Positions 45,719-54,905 of a stretch of 64,000 nt of DNA are shown piece after piece. The DNA is taken from the NCBI GenBank assembly GCA_016215105.1, contig JACRLJ010000081.1, positions 44,079 through 108,078 of the forward strand, in the 5' to 3' direction. Below the pieces are notes generated by a model, which did not search any database, was not told the DNA's origin, and worked only from the letters and a program-made list of their open reading frames with translations. Every line of letters starts with the position of its first letter. The stretch's first letter is position 1. The DNA comes from Candidatus Hydrogenedentota bacterium. Lineage in GTDB: Bacteria; Hydrogenedentota; Hydrogenedentia; Hydrogenedentales; SLHB01. A program made the position numbers and the translations under genes.

Positions 45719-45861
45719 CAAATACCCTGCAATGACTTATCCCAGTTACCCCCTTGTTTCGAAAACGGGTATTCTCGCGATGCCTTCCTGCCCCGTCTCT
45801 GTACCACGCCCCGGTTCGTTAGCCGAAACGACTGCGTCATAAATATAGGGGCACATTGCGG
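45719..45861. repeat. Pyrimidine-rich dispersed repeat, copy B
   Basis: Matches 27957-28142 at the anchors AATGACTTATCCC, TTTCGAAAAC, AGCCGAAACGA and TATAGGGG. It is about 43 nt shorter than copy A between anchors, lacking the hairpin found there. Confidence 0.7.
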
Positions 45862-46292
45862 CCCGTGGTCCAAGCGCGGAGTCCGAAGTCAATTGGCTGG
45901 GTCGCAAACCGCAGCGTGCCCGAGCGCAGCGTTCGCCAAACGGCTCGAACAGAATAAGTCGGCGGCGCCGACCTGCGGCAAGCCAACCTAGACGGACACC
46001 GGCGCGGCCTACTCGAAAAGACGGAACCCCCGGCGGCAGCCCATTTTTCGGCTGAAGCCACGGTCGTTCATCGAGTCCTGACCGTCCCGCACCTTGTTGC
46101 CCCTTGTTCGTATGCCGTAACACTTTGGTTACGCGTGAGTTCGGTGGAGGCGCGCCATGGCCAGCTGCGGGATTCGGCTATAGCCATCAGCAACGTTGTG
46201 CAAATAGCTGGCGCACGGGCGCTTTGCGCTTCCCCACCGCCTCATTGAAGGGAGTATTGTAAAATGATAAAAAAGTTAAATTCACTTTCTTC

Positions 46293-46322
46293 TTGATTTC
46301 TGTGCTAGGTATACTGTATAAT
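46293..46322 (+). promoter_or_regulatory. Sigma70-like promoter of the chemoreceptor gene
   Basis: TTGATT (46293-46298) and TATAAT (46317-46322) separated by 18 bp in AT-rich DNA, 242 bp upstream of the chemoreceptor start. The only good promoter-like pair upstream of the gene. Confidence 0.55.
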
Positions 46323-46449
46323 TCGACAAGAGGGGACAGATTCGAATCAGTGGTTGACCGAACTGTTGTGGGAGTTCACAGACATGATGGGGCGTATATC
46401 TTCCGTCCAAACAATTCCGACTAAACTGGAGTTCGCATAGTATTGCTGT

Positions 46450-46540
46450 TGACCTGGAAGCACTTCAGGTCAGCGAGAAACTGGGGTCTTGAGATGCTGG
46501 GGTAACTGGGACGCGGCGAGCCCCGCGTGAGTCACGCCGC
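46450..46540 (+). promoter_or_regulatory. Structured leader of the chemoreceptor mRNA
   Basis: Two hairpins can form: TGACCTG/CAGGTCA at 46450-46472, and GCGGCG/CGCCGC at 46513-46540 with an inner CGTGA-G-TCACG. They lie just before GGGAGG (46551) and could affect translation. No known riboswitch consensus is satisfied. Confidence 0.4.
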
Positions 46541-46564
46541 ACGGCGACTAGGGAGGATCGGTCT

Positions 46565-48721
46565 ATGTTCAAGAACATGAGTCTGGGAACGAAAATCATC
46601 GTGGGTTACCTGGTCATCATCCTGTTTGTGGTGATCACGGGAGGCGTGGGCTACGACGGCATCAAACGGGTGGCGCACAGCCTATTTCGCGTCGGCGATC
46701 AAGAGGCCCCGGTGGTTGATATGGCCATGGAGATGAAGGTAAGCCTGATGGCGGCCCGCGACGCGATGGGCGAGTTCAAAGCGGTGACTGCCGCCCTGGC
46801 CACCGACAACGAGGCCGGCGTGAAGGCCATCGAAGACGAGTACCGCAAGACGGTGGCGGACTTCGACAAGTACACGGAAGCCATTCTGAGCGGGGCGACA
46901 TTCGAGGACGGCAGCGTGGTCCTCAAGACGGACAACGAGACCCTCGCCTCGCTCGTCCGCCAATCCAGTCAAGTTCATGACGAGAAATTTCAAACCGCCG
47001 CTGCCGACTTGATGACGCGCGGCAGAGAACTGCTGGCCAAGAAGACGGACCGGAACAAGGCCATGGGTGACGCTGAAAAAGTCTTTACCGGGGTGTTTAC
47101 CGACGCCGCTACCGTGGAGACGATGGTCGGTGACGAGATACGGAAACGCGCCGAAGACGCCAAGATTGGTGAGGCTGCCCTGGCAATCCTTCACGAAGAG
47201 GTGCCACTCAGCGACATGGCCAGTGAGTATATGATCGCGCTCGCGGCTACGCGCATCAGGCTCGAAGAATTTGTACAGAGCAAAGACGCCGCCGAGTTGG
47301 ACACGATTGAGAAGGAGTACAAGGAGAAGACCGCCGAGATCGACGCTGTCGGAAAGGCCATCCTCGAGGGCGGCGAAGTTAAGGGCGTAAAGGTCAGGGC
47401 GACGGACAACGCGAAGATTCGCGAGGCCGTGCAAAAGATGGACAGTGACCACGCCGAATTCGAGAAGCAGGCATCCCAGCTTATGGCGGCGCATCGCGCC
47501 ATGGTTTTGGCGTCGGCGCAGGCGGACGCGGCAATGGAGAAGCTGGATACGCACGGGGAAGAGGCCGACTTGCTGCTCGACAAAGTCGAGCAGGAAGCGG
47601 GTAAGGAAATGGCCGAGGCCAAACGCGACGGGGGCATTAGTGTCACAACTTCGGTGCGGTGGATTCTGGTAACACTGACCGCGTCAATTCTCGTTGGTCT
47701 CTTGATTGGTTTCTCCAGCGCGCGCTCCATTACCAAACCCATAGAGAACGTCATTCTAGGGCTAAGGGAAGGCGCCTCTCAGGTGAGCTCCGCGTCGAGT
47801 CAGGTTGCTCAATCGAGTCAATCCATGGCGGAGGGCGCCAGTCAACAGGCTTCCAGCTTGGAGGAGACGTCGGCCTCGCTCGAACAAATGTCCTCCATGA
47901 CCAAGCAGAATGCGGATAATGCTGGTCAGGCGCGAATTCTGATGGACGAATCCAAGACGGTCGTAGATCGAGGCATGGCGGCGATGACCCGGATGTCGGA
48001 GGCAATCAACGATATCAAGACATCGTCAGACGAAACGGCAAAAATCCTCAAGACGATCGACGAAATAGCGTTTCAGACCAACTTGCTGGCGCTGAACGCG
48101 GCTGTAGAAGCGGCGCGGGCGGGTGACGCGGGCAAGGGTTTTGCCGTAGTAGCGGAGGAAGTCCGAAATCTTGCGCAACGCAGCGCGGAAGCCGCAAAGA
48201 ACACCGCCACCCTCATCGAGGGATCGAAGAAGAACGCGGACAACGGAGTCGCCGTGGCCAATGAGGTCGCGCAAATCCTTAGCGCCGTCGCCGACTCCTC
48301 GACAAAGGTGGCGCAACTCATCGCGGAGGTCTCGTCGGCAACGTCAGAACAATCGCAGGGTGTCGAGCAGGTGAATATCGCGGTATCCCAACTGGATCAG
48401 GTAACACAGTCCAACGCGGGAAACTCCGAGGAAGCTGCGTCCGCGAGTGAAGAACTGTCTGCCCAAGCAAGAGAACTGGACGACATGGTAGATGTACTGA
48501 CGGCGGTAGTGACGGGCGGGCGCAGAGCCGTAGCAGATCGGGCTCACAAGACGGCATCCGGCGCAAGCGAGAAAGTTTTCCGGCTGCCGGCGGGCGGCTC
48601 GGCTCGCAAGCCGCTCGCGCGTTCAAAGACCCCTGCGCTCGTTTCGAGCGGCTCCTCGCCCAAGGTCGTCTCTGCGGAACAGGTTATACCGCTGGATGAT
48701 GACGAGATGAAGAACTTTTAG
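46565..48721 (+). CDS. Methyl-accepting chemotaxis protein
   Basis: 718 residues. A first transmembrane helix (about 8-30, [17 protein letters not shown]), a long helical periplasmic sensor (about 31-360; two related halves, each with AAR/MAARDAM-like and residue patterns such as SEYMIAL) and a second helix (about 362-382, [15 protein letters not shown]). The HAMP region after it is short. The signalling hairpin tip is [25 protein letters not shown] with [19 protein letters not shown], the standard 40H-class motif. There is no C-terminal CheR-binding pentapeptide. Promoter at 46293; RBS GGGAGGAT before ATG 46565. Confidence 0.93.
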   Translation: MFKNMSLGTKIIVGYLVIILFVVITGGVGYDGIKRVAHSLFRVGDQEAPVVDMAMEMKVSLMAARDAMGEFKAVTAALATDNEAGVKAIEDEYRKTVADFDKYTEAILSGATFEDGSVVLKTDNETLASLVRQSSQVHDEKFQTAAADLMTRGRELLAKKTDRNKAMGDAEKVFTGVFTDAATVETMVGDEIRKRAEDAKIGEAALAILHEEVPLSDMASEYMIALAATRIRLEEFVQSKDAAELDTIEKEYKEKTAEIDAVGKAILEGGEVKGVKVRATDNAKIREAVQKMDSDHAEFEKQASQLMAAHRAMVLASAQADAAMEKLDTHGEEADLLLDKVEQEAGKEMAEAKRDGGISVTTSVRWILVTLTASILVGLLIGFSSARSITKPIENVILGLREGASQVSSASSQVAQSSQSMAEGASQQASSLEETSASLEQMSSMTKQNADNAGQARILMDESKTVVDRGMAAMTRMSEAINDIKTSSDETAKILKTIDEIAFQTNLLALNAAVEAARAGDAGKGFAVVAEEVRNLAQRSAEAAKNTATLIEGSKKNADNGVAVANEVAQILSAVADSSTKVAQLIAEVSSATSEQSQGVEQVNIAVSQLDQVTQSNAGNSEEAASASEELSAQARELDDMVDVLTAVVTGGRRAVADRAHKTASGASEKVFRLPAGGSARKPLARSKTPALVSSGSSPKVVSAEQVIPLDDDEMKNF

Positions 48722-48994
48722 GAATTCGGCCTGAAAGCCGCCTCTAGCGGCGTTGGACGAGTAGCTGATAGCTGGCGCCGTCTCTTGGTAAATCGCTCGA
48801 TCCGAAACGGCGCCGGCTCCTGAATTCCGTCGTAACGAGGTGGTGTTGCGGTACCGGCGGACGGTCTTGCCGGAGCGTATCTGGGCATCTGTGGAGGACC
48901 TCATATCTGCTCCCAGATTGGAATAGAAGCGTGGCGGGGAAGGTTTCTCATTCCAATTGCGGCGCGGCCGCAAGGAGCAAGAAGTGGAGGTTAT
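48722..48994. other. Short intergenic region
   Basis: Contains a GCCGC-CTCTA-GCGGC hairpin at 48737-48751 just after the chemoreceptor stop. Nothing else identified. Confidence 0.5.
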
Positions 48995-49447
48995 ATGAAT
49001 TTCAGATTCTGGCGCAAGAAGGTCGTGAAGACGATTCGAGCGCGCGAATTCGTTCTGGAAGACGCCAAGGGCCGTGAACGCGCGGCATTGAAGACGGATG
49101 GGGTGGACAACGCCCTTCTCTACTTCCGGGGACCTGATGGCGCCGTGCGGTGCTTCATCGGCGTGACGCCCGATGGAACGCCGCGAATTGCGCTACAGTA
49201 TGCCGGCGGCAAAGGAACGATTGAACTCGAGGCGAACGATCGGCTCAACACCGCCGCGCTTGTCCTGTCCGGTCCCAACGGTAAATCCAAAGCCGTGCTC
49301 GCCGTGGCCGCTAATGGCGTGCCTGCGATTGTCCTGTATGACGAGAATGGCCAAGCCGCATGGGCGGAGAACGCCGCACTGCCGGCGCAGCACGATCCCG
49401 GGTTGGACACGACCTTCACCGATTGGGACAGCTTCCTGCGCGGTTAG
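48995..49447 (+). CDS. Small beta-repeat protein, unknown function
   Basis: 150 residues, no signal peptide. The sequence is built from short beta repeats of about 25-27 residues with the pattern hydrophobic-DG/NG-hydrophobic (LEDAKGRERAAL, FRGPDGAVRCF, VTPDGTPRIAL, SGPNGKSKAVL, LYDENGQAAW). Similar repeat proteins are widespread in environmental bacteria without known role. ATG 48995 follows a purine-rich GGAGG. It lies 273 bp after the chemoreceptor and converges with the symporter. Confidence 0.65.
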   Translation: MNFRFWRKKVVKTIRAREFVLEDAKGRERAALKTDGVDNALLYFRGPDGAVRCFIGVTPDGTPRIALQYAGGKGTIELEANDRLNTAALVLSGPNGKSKAVLAVAANGVPAIVLYDENGQAAWAENAALPAQHDPGLDTTFTDWDSFLRG

Positions 49448-49484
49448 CCCGAAGCTCGTTTCGAGGCGCCAAATGCCCGCGATG

Positions 49485-51113
49485 TCACGCGGTTTCTTCG
49501 TCCGACTTGACCTGTGTCCAGAAGGTCAACCCGGTCAGGTCGCGTTTGGGTTCGAAAAAGCACGAAATGCCGTAAGCCACCATAAACGTGACTAAGTTGC
49601 CCAGCAGGCCAGCGTAGTAGATGTGGACGGGACGCAATATGCGCGTTGCGGTATCTGTCGAGCTTGGGACTAGGGGTGTCAGCTGTGCGGGCAAGACGCT
49701 GCCAAAGTTGTGGAGCGCAGCCAAGAACTGCTCGGGCGTGATCTTGTTAAACTCGATGATCGCGGTGTAAAGGGAATACACCAAGGTTACGCCGATTCCG
49801 ATCGCCACCGACCGCGACGTGCCGCGTGTGGTCAGGAACCCCAGAATGTACACGCCCAGAACTCCTCCCCCGAGTACCGATCCGAGCCGTGCGCCAAAGT
49901 CCGCCAGCGTCAAATCACTGAACCGGTAGAACAGCAGCGCTCCGCCCATCATCAGTACACAAGAGATTCCGGATACCAACCGCGCGATAGTAACGTAATG
50001 ACGTTCGCCGCCCGTCTTAACGAGATGGCGCCGGTAAATGTCGGTGATGAATACCGCGGAAATTCCGTTGATGCTGGCGGACGACGCGGACATGGCGGCG
50101 GCAAGAATACCCGCGATGACGATACCGGCCAGCCCCGTCGGAATGTTCGTGACACAGAAACGGGGAAGGATGGATTCTGGCTTGGCATTGTTGGCGCCGG
50201 TCAAGATATCCATTGCAACGGGATCCGGGTGCTGCTTGAAGAATACGTACAGCGAAGTTCCGGGGTTCTTGGCGGACACGTATTTCTGAATCACGTTCTG
50301 GTTACAGCTATATTCCCCGACCCATGCCGCGAGTCCTCCGACCAGCATCATCACGACGGACTTATTAAAGAGCGAAAACCAGTTGTTGTTCACGATCGAA
50401 ACCCACGGGGAATGTTCCACTTTCCCTGTCGCGGGATTGAGGTCGCCGAGCATGAACTTGCCGTCGGCCCAGCCTGTCCTAAACACTTCGCCGAGACCGC
50501 CGTCAATGCCTTTGATAATCGTGACAAAACAGACGATGGCGCCGAACCACAATACAAACGCCTGGAGAAACTGCGCCCAGACAATGGCGCTCACTCCGCC
50601 CAGGACGGTATAGATGGCGATAACGCAGCCGCCCATGAGAATACAGGCATACGGTTCGTAGCCGGTCATTTGCTGAAACACCAGAGACACAAGGTACAGG
50701 ATCGTGGCGATGCGGAGGACCTGTCCAATCACCGAACAGACCGACACATACGTGCGCACGCCGTTTCCAAACCGGGACTCAAGATACTCGTACGCCGACG
50801 TGCACTTGTTGCGCCGGTAGAACGGCAGGAAGCATTTCCAGCCAATATAGATCCCGAAGGGCAGCATGAGCGTTGGCAGCCATCGCAAGTACGCCGTCTT
50901 GTAAGCGTCACCGGGATATCCGACGACGGTGACGGAACTAATGGACGTTGCGAACATAGCCAGGCCGAGCAGCCATGCGGGGAACGTCCGGTTCCCGACG
51001 AAGTAACTCTCAGTGGATTTGTTTCTGCGGGCAAACCACGGGCCGATGGAAGCCACGATGATGAAGTATGTGATCAAGATGACCCAATCGAGAGTTCCGA
51101 ACTTGGTGGGCAT
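49485..51113 (-). CDS. Sodium:solute symporter (SSS family)
   Basis: 542 residues, about 13 helices. Signature features: YFVGNRTFPAWLLGLAMFA near 37, a sodium-binding-type helix region ATSISSVTVVGYPG and GAVV/GILAAAMSASSASING around 340-355, a typical SSS motif. Substrate cannot be deduced; sugar, sialic acid or carboxylate importers are all possible. It has RBS AAGGAA far upstream of ATG 51113. Converges with the small beta-repeat gene. Confidence 0.9.
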   Translation of the reverse strand: MPTKFGTLDWVILITYFIIVASIGPWFARRNKSTESYFVGNRTFPAWLLGLAMFATSISSVTVVGYPGDAYKTAYLRWLPTLMLPFGIYIGWKCFLPFYRRNKCTSAYEYLESRFGNGVRTYVSVCSVIGQVLRIATILYLVSLVFQQMTGYEPYACILMGGCVIAIYTVLGGVSAIVWAQFLQAFVLWFGAIVCFVTIIKGIDGGLGEVFRTGWADGKFMLGDLNPATGKVEHSPWVSIVNNNWFSLFNKSVVMMLVGGLAAWVGEYSCNQNVIQKYVSAKNPGTSLYVFFKQHPDPVAMDILTGANNAKPESILPRFCVTNIPTGLAGIVIAGILAAAMSASSASINGISAVFITDIYRRHLVKTGGERHYVTIARLVSGISCVLMMGGALLFYRFSDLTLADFGARLGSVLGGGVLGVYILGFLTTRGTSRSVAIGIGVTLVYSLYTAIIEFNKITPEQFLAALHNFGSVLPAQLTPLVPSSTDTATRILRPVHIYYAGLLGNLVTFMVAYGISCFFEPKRDLTGLTFWTQVKSDEETA

Positions 51114-51493
51114 GCGCGTACCTATTCCTTTTTGTTACGTACTCAAGTTACCCCAGCACATCGGGATCGACCCCCAGTCTGCGCGCCCATGATTGACCCT
51201 GCTCGAGGCCACACGCTTCCGCCCGGAGTCAAGATACTACCTCATTACCCAGGGGGTAGGGCAACCACGACGATCGGCGGGGCGCGTGAGTCGACGCGTA
51301 GCAGGCCAGTCGAGCAATGGGCATGAGAAACGCCACTATCTTCTTTGTCGCCAACGGCCACATCGTGTAAGCTGGTTCATGCTATTACGCGCTTGGTTTC
51401 CGCGGGAACCACGGCAACGGGTTGCTGTCAGGGCATTCCGGGCCGCGTCGGGAGACCATGTGGCGGGGTACGATGCCTGACAGGAGCAGTGAA
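51114..51493. other. Divergent intergenic region
   Basis: Separates the symporter (leftwards) from the lipase-like gene (rightwards). Nothing recognisable apart from the RBS AGGAG at 51482. Confidence 0.6.
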
Positions 51494-52948
51494 ATGGGGA
51501 TCCTTGCTCTCGTGACAGTGTGCGCTGCGTTGTCAGCCGTTCCGTCATCCGCGCTAGGGTTTGTAGTGTCATCGCCGGACAAGTCCTTCTTTGACACCAC
51601 CCCGCCGTCGGACGCGCCCGAGGCGAAGAAGAATTGGCGGCTGGTTCGGGAAGCGGCAAGCGATGTGAACGGACCGATCCCGGTGGTACTCATCCATGGG
51701 CAGTCGATGGACCGTTGGGGTAACTTCATCGACTGGGCATCAACGTGCGGCGAGCCAGAGGCCGTGCAATTCCGAAGAAGTTTCCAAATCTGGAACTACT
51801 TGCACTCGAATATAGGCGTTGACGCGGCAATAGGATACAGTCCGGATTATCCGGCCTTTGGTGAAAGCATCGCGGCCTACCTCGACCGTTTCATTACGGC
51901 GGCAATAGTCGATGGGGTGGACGCGGGCGGCAAACGCCACTACTTTCCGCCGGGCCCCTTCGGAATTGTTACACACAGCCAGGGAGGACTGATTGGGCGA
52001 GCCTTCTTGACGAACTTCCCAGAACACGCCACGCGGGTATTTGGCGTAGTCACGCTCTCCGCGCCACACCTGGGAACGCCGTGGGCTACACCGGAATGGG
52101 TTCGGTCAACGGTGAATCGTGTGTCGCTTTCGCGTCCGGCTGCCAACGGCGGAATAATGCTGCAGGGACTATTCTGCCACACCGCGCTTACGGCGTACTT
52201 TTCTACCGCTAAACAAAGTGATTTGGATATGGGATGGGTGAATCTCGACCAGGCGAGCGGACTGGGGATTCCGCAAACCCAATTGCGGACCTGGAAGCCA
52301 GGCCGCGGATTTGTCACTCTTCGGCTTTCGCCGCGCGATTCGAGTCAAACGCTCGCGCGTGCGCTGCCGGGATATTCGGACACGACATTCGAGCCTGAGA
52401 CACTGTTGTCCACATACTGTGGGGGATTGGATGAAATCGTGCCACAATTCCGCGGAGATCTTTGTCTTGAAAGGTTCTTCTTGTACGGCAGTTACGTCGA
52501 GCCGGACGGGAGCGCGTGGCAGGCGTTGAATAGCGCGGGCAAAGTCATTTACGACACCCGGACGGCAGCGGGTGAGAACGCACTCTTGGGTGTAGCGAAT
52601 GTACTGATGGGATTGGTTCCCTCGCCGGGGGCAGACGCGCCAGCAGGGGCGTATCGGGTCTCGGATGGGTTCGTGCCGCTTCAGAGTCAACTCATGCTGG
52701 ACGGTAGGGAGGGCGGATTGATCTACGAGGTATCGAGGTCCTGTGGCAGGTATGTGCCGGTTTGCCCGATTCGGCTGAAAAAGGAGTTGTTGCGGGCGCA
52801 TACCTTGGCGAATCCAGACCGCATTCGCGTTCTGCCGGGCTATAGTCATCTCGATACAGGGATTGGCAAGTACGACGCCAAGACTAGGCATAGTGAGTTG
52901 TTCGCGATGGTCGCGCGGGATCTTTTGAGTGTAGCGCCGACGGGCTGA
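51494..52948 (+). CDS. Secreted lipase/esterase-like alpha/beta hydrolase
   Basis: 484 residues; signal peptide MGILALVTVCAALSAVPSSALG. Oxyanion motif VVLIHGQSM (near 64), nucleophile elbow THSQGG (near 160, Ser), a Asp candidate in DGFVPLQS and a His in GYSHLD (near 457). Order and spacing match alpha/beta-hydrolase lipases. Cys residues in the mature part may form disulphides. ATG 51494 follows AGGAG at a 7-base spacing; longer in-frame starts exist up to 51422 but lack the signal. Substrate unknown. Confidence 0.78.
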   Translation: MGILALVTVCAALSAVPSSALGFVVSSPDKSFFDTTPPSDAPEAKKNWRLVREAASDVNGPIPVVLIHGQSMDRWGNFIDWASTCGEPEAVQFRRSFQIWNYLHSNIGVDAAIGYSPDYPAFGESIAAYLDRFITAAIVDGVDAGGKRHYFPPGPFGIVTHSQGGLIGRAFLTNFPEHATRVFGVVTLSAPHLGTPWATPEWVRSTVNRVSLSRPAANGGIMLQGLFCHTALTAYFSTAKQSDLDMGWVNLDQASGLGIPQTQLRTWKPGRGFVTLRLSPRDSSQTLARALPGYSDTTFEPETLLSTYCGGLDEIVPQFRGDLCLERFFLYGSYVEPDGSAWQALNSAGKVIYDTRTAAGENALLGVANVLMGLVPSPGADAPAGAYRVSDGFVPLQSQLMLDGREGGLIYEVSRSCGRYVPVCPIRLKKELLRAHTLANPDRIRVLPGYSHLDTGIGKYDAKTRHSELFAMVARDLLSVAPTG

Positions 52949-52957
52949 GGAGGTGGT

Positions 52958-53458
52958 CTATTTTGCGTCCGGCGCGCGCATGTAGTCGAGTTTCTCGTTC
53001 CCGCCTTTTCCGCTAAAGGTGAGAACGAGTCGATCATCGCCTGGGAACGAGTAGTCCCAAATCCTGGTCTTCTCGGGATCACCAAATATCCCGGGTGCGT
53101 CCTTCTTAGGGAATTCCGTCTCGGTCTTGAGTTTACCTTCTTCGGGGAGAGACCAGCGGCATCGAATCGAATTGGGCGGGCTCGTAAACTCGCCGGTTCC
53201 ATCGGGTGACAGCAGCAAGCTACCCCATGTGGCGATCTCCTGCCACTTGCCAGTCAAGCGATCGGAGGACTTAACCGCCGGTTTGGCGGACGCGGGCGTG
53301 GTTGCGGCTGGTGCGGAAGGCACGGCTGGCGCTGCCGCCGGGGGCGTTTCGACTTTGCCCGGACTCTGGACTTCACCGGGTCTGTGAAAGGAGTATGCGA
53401 TGATGCAACTGGCGATGATGATGCTACCCGCGATGATGCAGGTGTTTTTCGTTTCCAT
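52958..53458 (-). CDS. Membrane-anchored protein of unknown function
   Basis: 166 residues. An N-terminal helix (about 5-22, NTCIIAGSIIIASCIIAYSF) anchors the protein, followed by a Pro/Ala-rich linker (about 35-70) and a small beta-rich domain (TGKWQEIATWGSLLLSPDGTGEF). The domain may be lipocalin-like or a small periplasmic domain; family not recognised. ATG 53458 is preferred over 53491 because the helix begins there. It converges with the lipase-like gene (9-bp gap). Confidence 0.6.
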   Translation of the reverse strand: METKNTCIIAGSIIIASCIIAYSFHRPGEVQSPGKVETPPAAAPAVPSAPAATTPASAKPAVKSSDRLTGKWQEIATWGSLLLSPDGTGEFTSPPNSIRCRWSLPEEGKLKTETEFPKKDAPGIFGDPEKTRIWDYSFPGDDRLVLTFSGKGGNEKLDYMRAPDAK

Positions 53459-53832
53459 TGGGCAGTGTCCCCTGTCAAAGCCTGTAGACAAAATCCCTTG
53501 GACGCCGAACTCAGGAGCATTTTCGATACGCTTTCAGTAGGCTATAGTATTGGCCAAGTGGTGTCAAGACGGCGATTCGCAGCGTGATTTCACGGGAAGC
53601 TGCGGTTTGACTTGCTTCTTCCCCGCGTGGCATACTACGGCAAAATACGGAATGGGGTCAGAAGCGCCCAGTGACGATGTCTGGGAATGATGCAAGACCC
53701 GCCTGAGGGTGCGCCCTCGACCACTTCAATCCGAATCGATTTAATGAGCCCTGCCTCCACGCCGGGAAGCAGGGCGCGCCCGTACAACGAGGACGGGAAT
53801 TGACCGGCTCTGACTCAGAAAGGAAGCGAGAA
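53459..53832. other. Intergenic region before gap
   Basis: Divergent region between 52958-53458 (-) and gap (+). It has a weak hairpin GCCCTGC/GCAGGGC at 53749-53776 and a purine-rich RBS before the gap start. No gene identified. Confidence 0.6.
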
Positions 53833-54828
53833 ATGGCTACAAAAATAGGCATAAATGGATTTGGGCGCATCGGGCGCAATGTATTCAAGATCCTCCAGGG
53901 GAACAAGGATTTTGAAGTTGTCGCCATCAACGATTTGACCGACGCCAAGACGCTGGCGCACCTGCTAAAATATGATAGCGTGAGCGGGCGTTTCCAGGGG
54001 ACGGTCAGTTCGAAAGACGACGCGATCGTGGTCAACGGCCACGAAATCAAGATTAGCGCGCACAAGAGCCCGACGGATATTCCCTGGAAGGACTTGGGTG
54101 TGAGCATTGTGCTCGAGTCGACCGGTGTGTTTACGTCGAAAGAGAAGTGCATGCTGCACGTGCAGGCCGGCGCCAAGAAGGTGCTGCTGAGCGTGCCCCC
54201 GAAGGACGCGGTTGACGCAGTGATCGTAATGGGCGTCAACGACAAGACCTTGAAATCCACTGACGTGGTCGTATCGAACGCGAGTTGCACAACGAATTGC
54301 CTGGCGCCGCTGGCGAAGGTGCTGCATGAGACGTTTGGCATCAAGCGCGGTCTGATGACCACGGTCCATGCGTACACGAATGACCAGCGCGTGCAGGATA
54401 TGCCGCACAGCGATCTTCGCCGTGCGCGCGCCGCCGCGATGTCGATAATCCCGACGACGACGGGCGCCGCCCGCGCGGTGGGCGAGGTGCTGCCGCAGTT
54501 GAAGGGCAAGCTGGATGGTATCGCGATGCGCGTTCCGGTACCGGACGGTTCGGTGGTTGACTTGGTGGCCGAGTTGGAAAAGCCAGCGACGAAGGACGCG
54601 ATCAACGCGGCGGTCAAGGCGGCTGCGGAAGGTCCTCTCAAGGGCATACTCGAGTACTGCGAAGATCCGATTGTATCGCAAGACGTCGTAGGCAATCCGG
54701 CATCGAGCGTATTTGACTCCAAGCTCACGACGGTTATGGACGGCAATTTTGTCAAGGTCGTGTCGTGGTACGACAATGAATGGGGTTACTCAGCGCGTTG
54801 CGTTGACCTGTTCAAGTTGATGGCGTAA
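53833..54828 (+). CDS. gap: Glyceraldehyde-3-phosphate dehydrogenase
   Basis: 331 residues, standard length. NAD-binding [11 protein letters not shown] (6-16), active-site [13 protein letters not shown] (Cys near 152) and the late WYDNEWGYS (near 313) are intact. It oxidises glyceraldehyde-3-phosphate in glycolysis and the reverse in gluconeogenesis. Start ATG 53833 after AGGAAG. Upstream of pgk with a hairpin (54842) between them. Confidence 0.97.
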   Translation: MATKIGINGFGRIGRNVFKILQGNKDFEVVAINDLTDAKTLAHLLKYDSVSGRFQGTVSSKDDAIVVNGHEIKISAHKSPTDIPWKDLGVSIVLESTGVFTSKEKCMLHVQAGAKKVLLSVPPKDAVDAVIVMGVNDKTLKSTDVVVSNASCTTNCLAPLAKVLHETFGIKRGLMTTVHAYTNDQRVQDMPHSDLRRARAAAMSIIPTTTGAARAVGEVLPQLKGKLDGIAMRVPVPDGSVVDLVAELEKPATKDAINAAVKAAAEGPLKGILEYCEDPIVSQDVVGNPASSVFDSKLTTVMDGNFVKVVSWYDNEWGYSARCVDLFKLMA

Positions 54829-54841
54829 GGGAATATTGGCG

Positions 54842-54868
54842 CGGGGCCGCGCAAGTTGCGTGGCCCCG
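54842..54868 (+). terminator. Hairpin between gap and pgk
   Basis: CGGGGCC/GGCCCCG outer arms and CGCA/TGCG inner arms give a 12-bp stem with a 3-nt loop, followed by TTTCT. It may attenuate readthrough so that gap and pgk are expressed at different levels. Confidence 0.65.
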
Positions 54869-54905
54869 TTTCTACATATATGGGCATTGGGGGAGAGATT
54901 AGACT

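Larger units (their letters stand above)
45495..46564. other. 1.07-kb intergenic region: dispersed repeat and long 5' leader of the chemoreceptor gene
   Basis: No protein gene supported. It contains repeat copy B (45719-45861), a promoter-like pair at 46293-46322 and a 235-nt leader with two clear hairpins (46450-46472 and GCGGCG/CGCCGC at 46513-46540). The reading frames here are low-complexity and not conserved-looking. Confidence 0.6.

Noticed and set aside
46450..46540. c-di-GMP-I (GEMM) riboswitch before the chemoreceptor
   Set aside because: GGGACGC-like string present, but no GCAAACC element or expected paired regions could be placed.
49710..51326. 538-codon + strand frame over the symporter gene
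   Set aside because: Antisense to a well-supported SSS transporter; no family signature.
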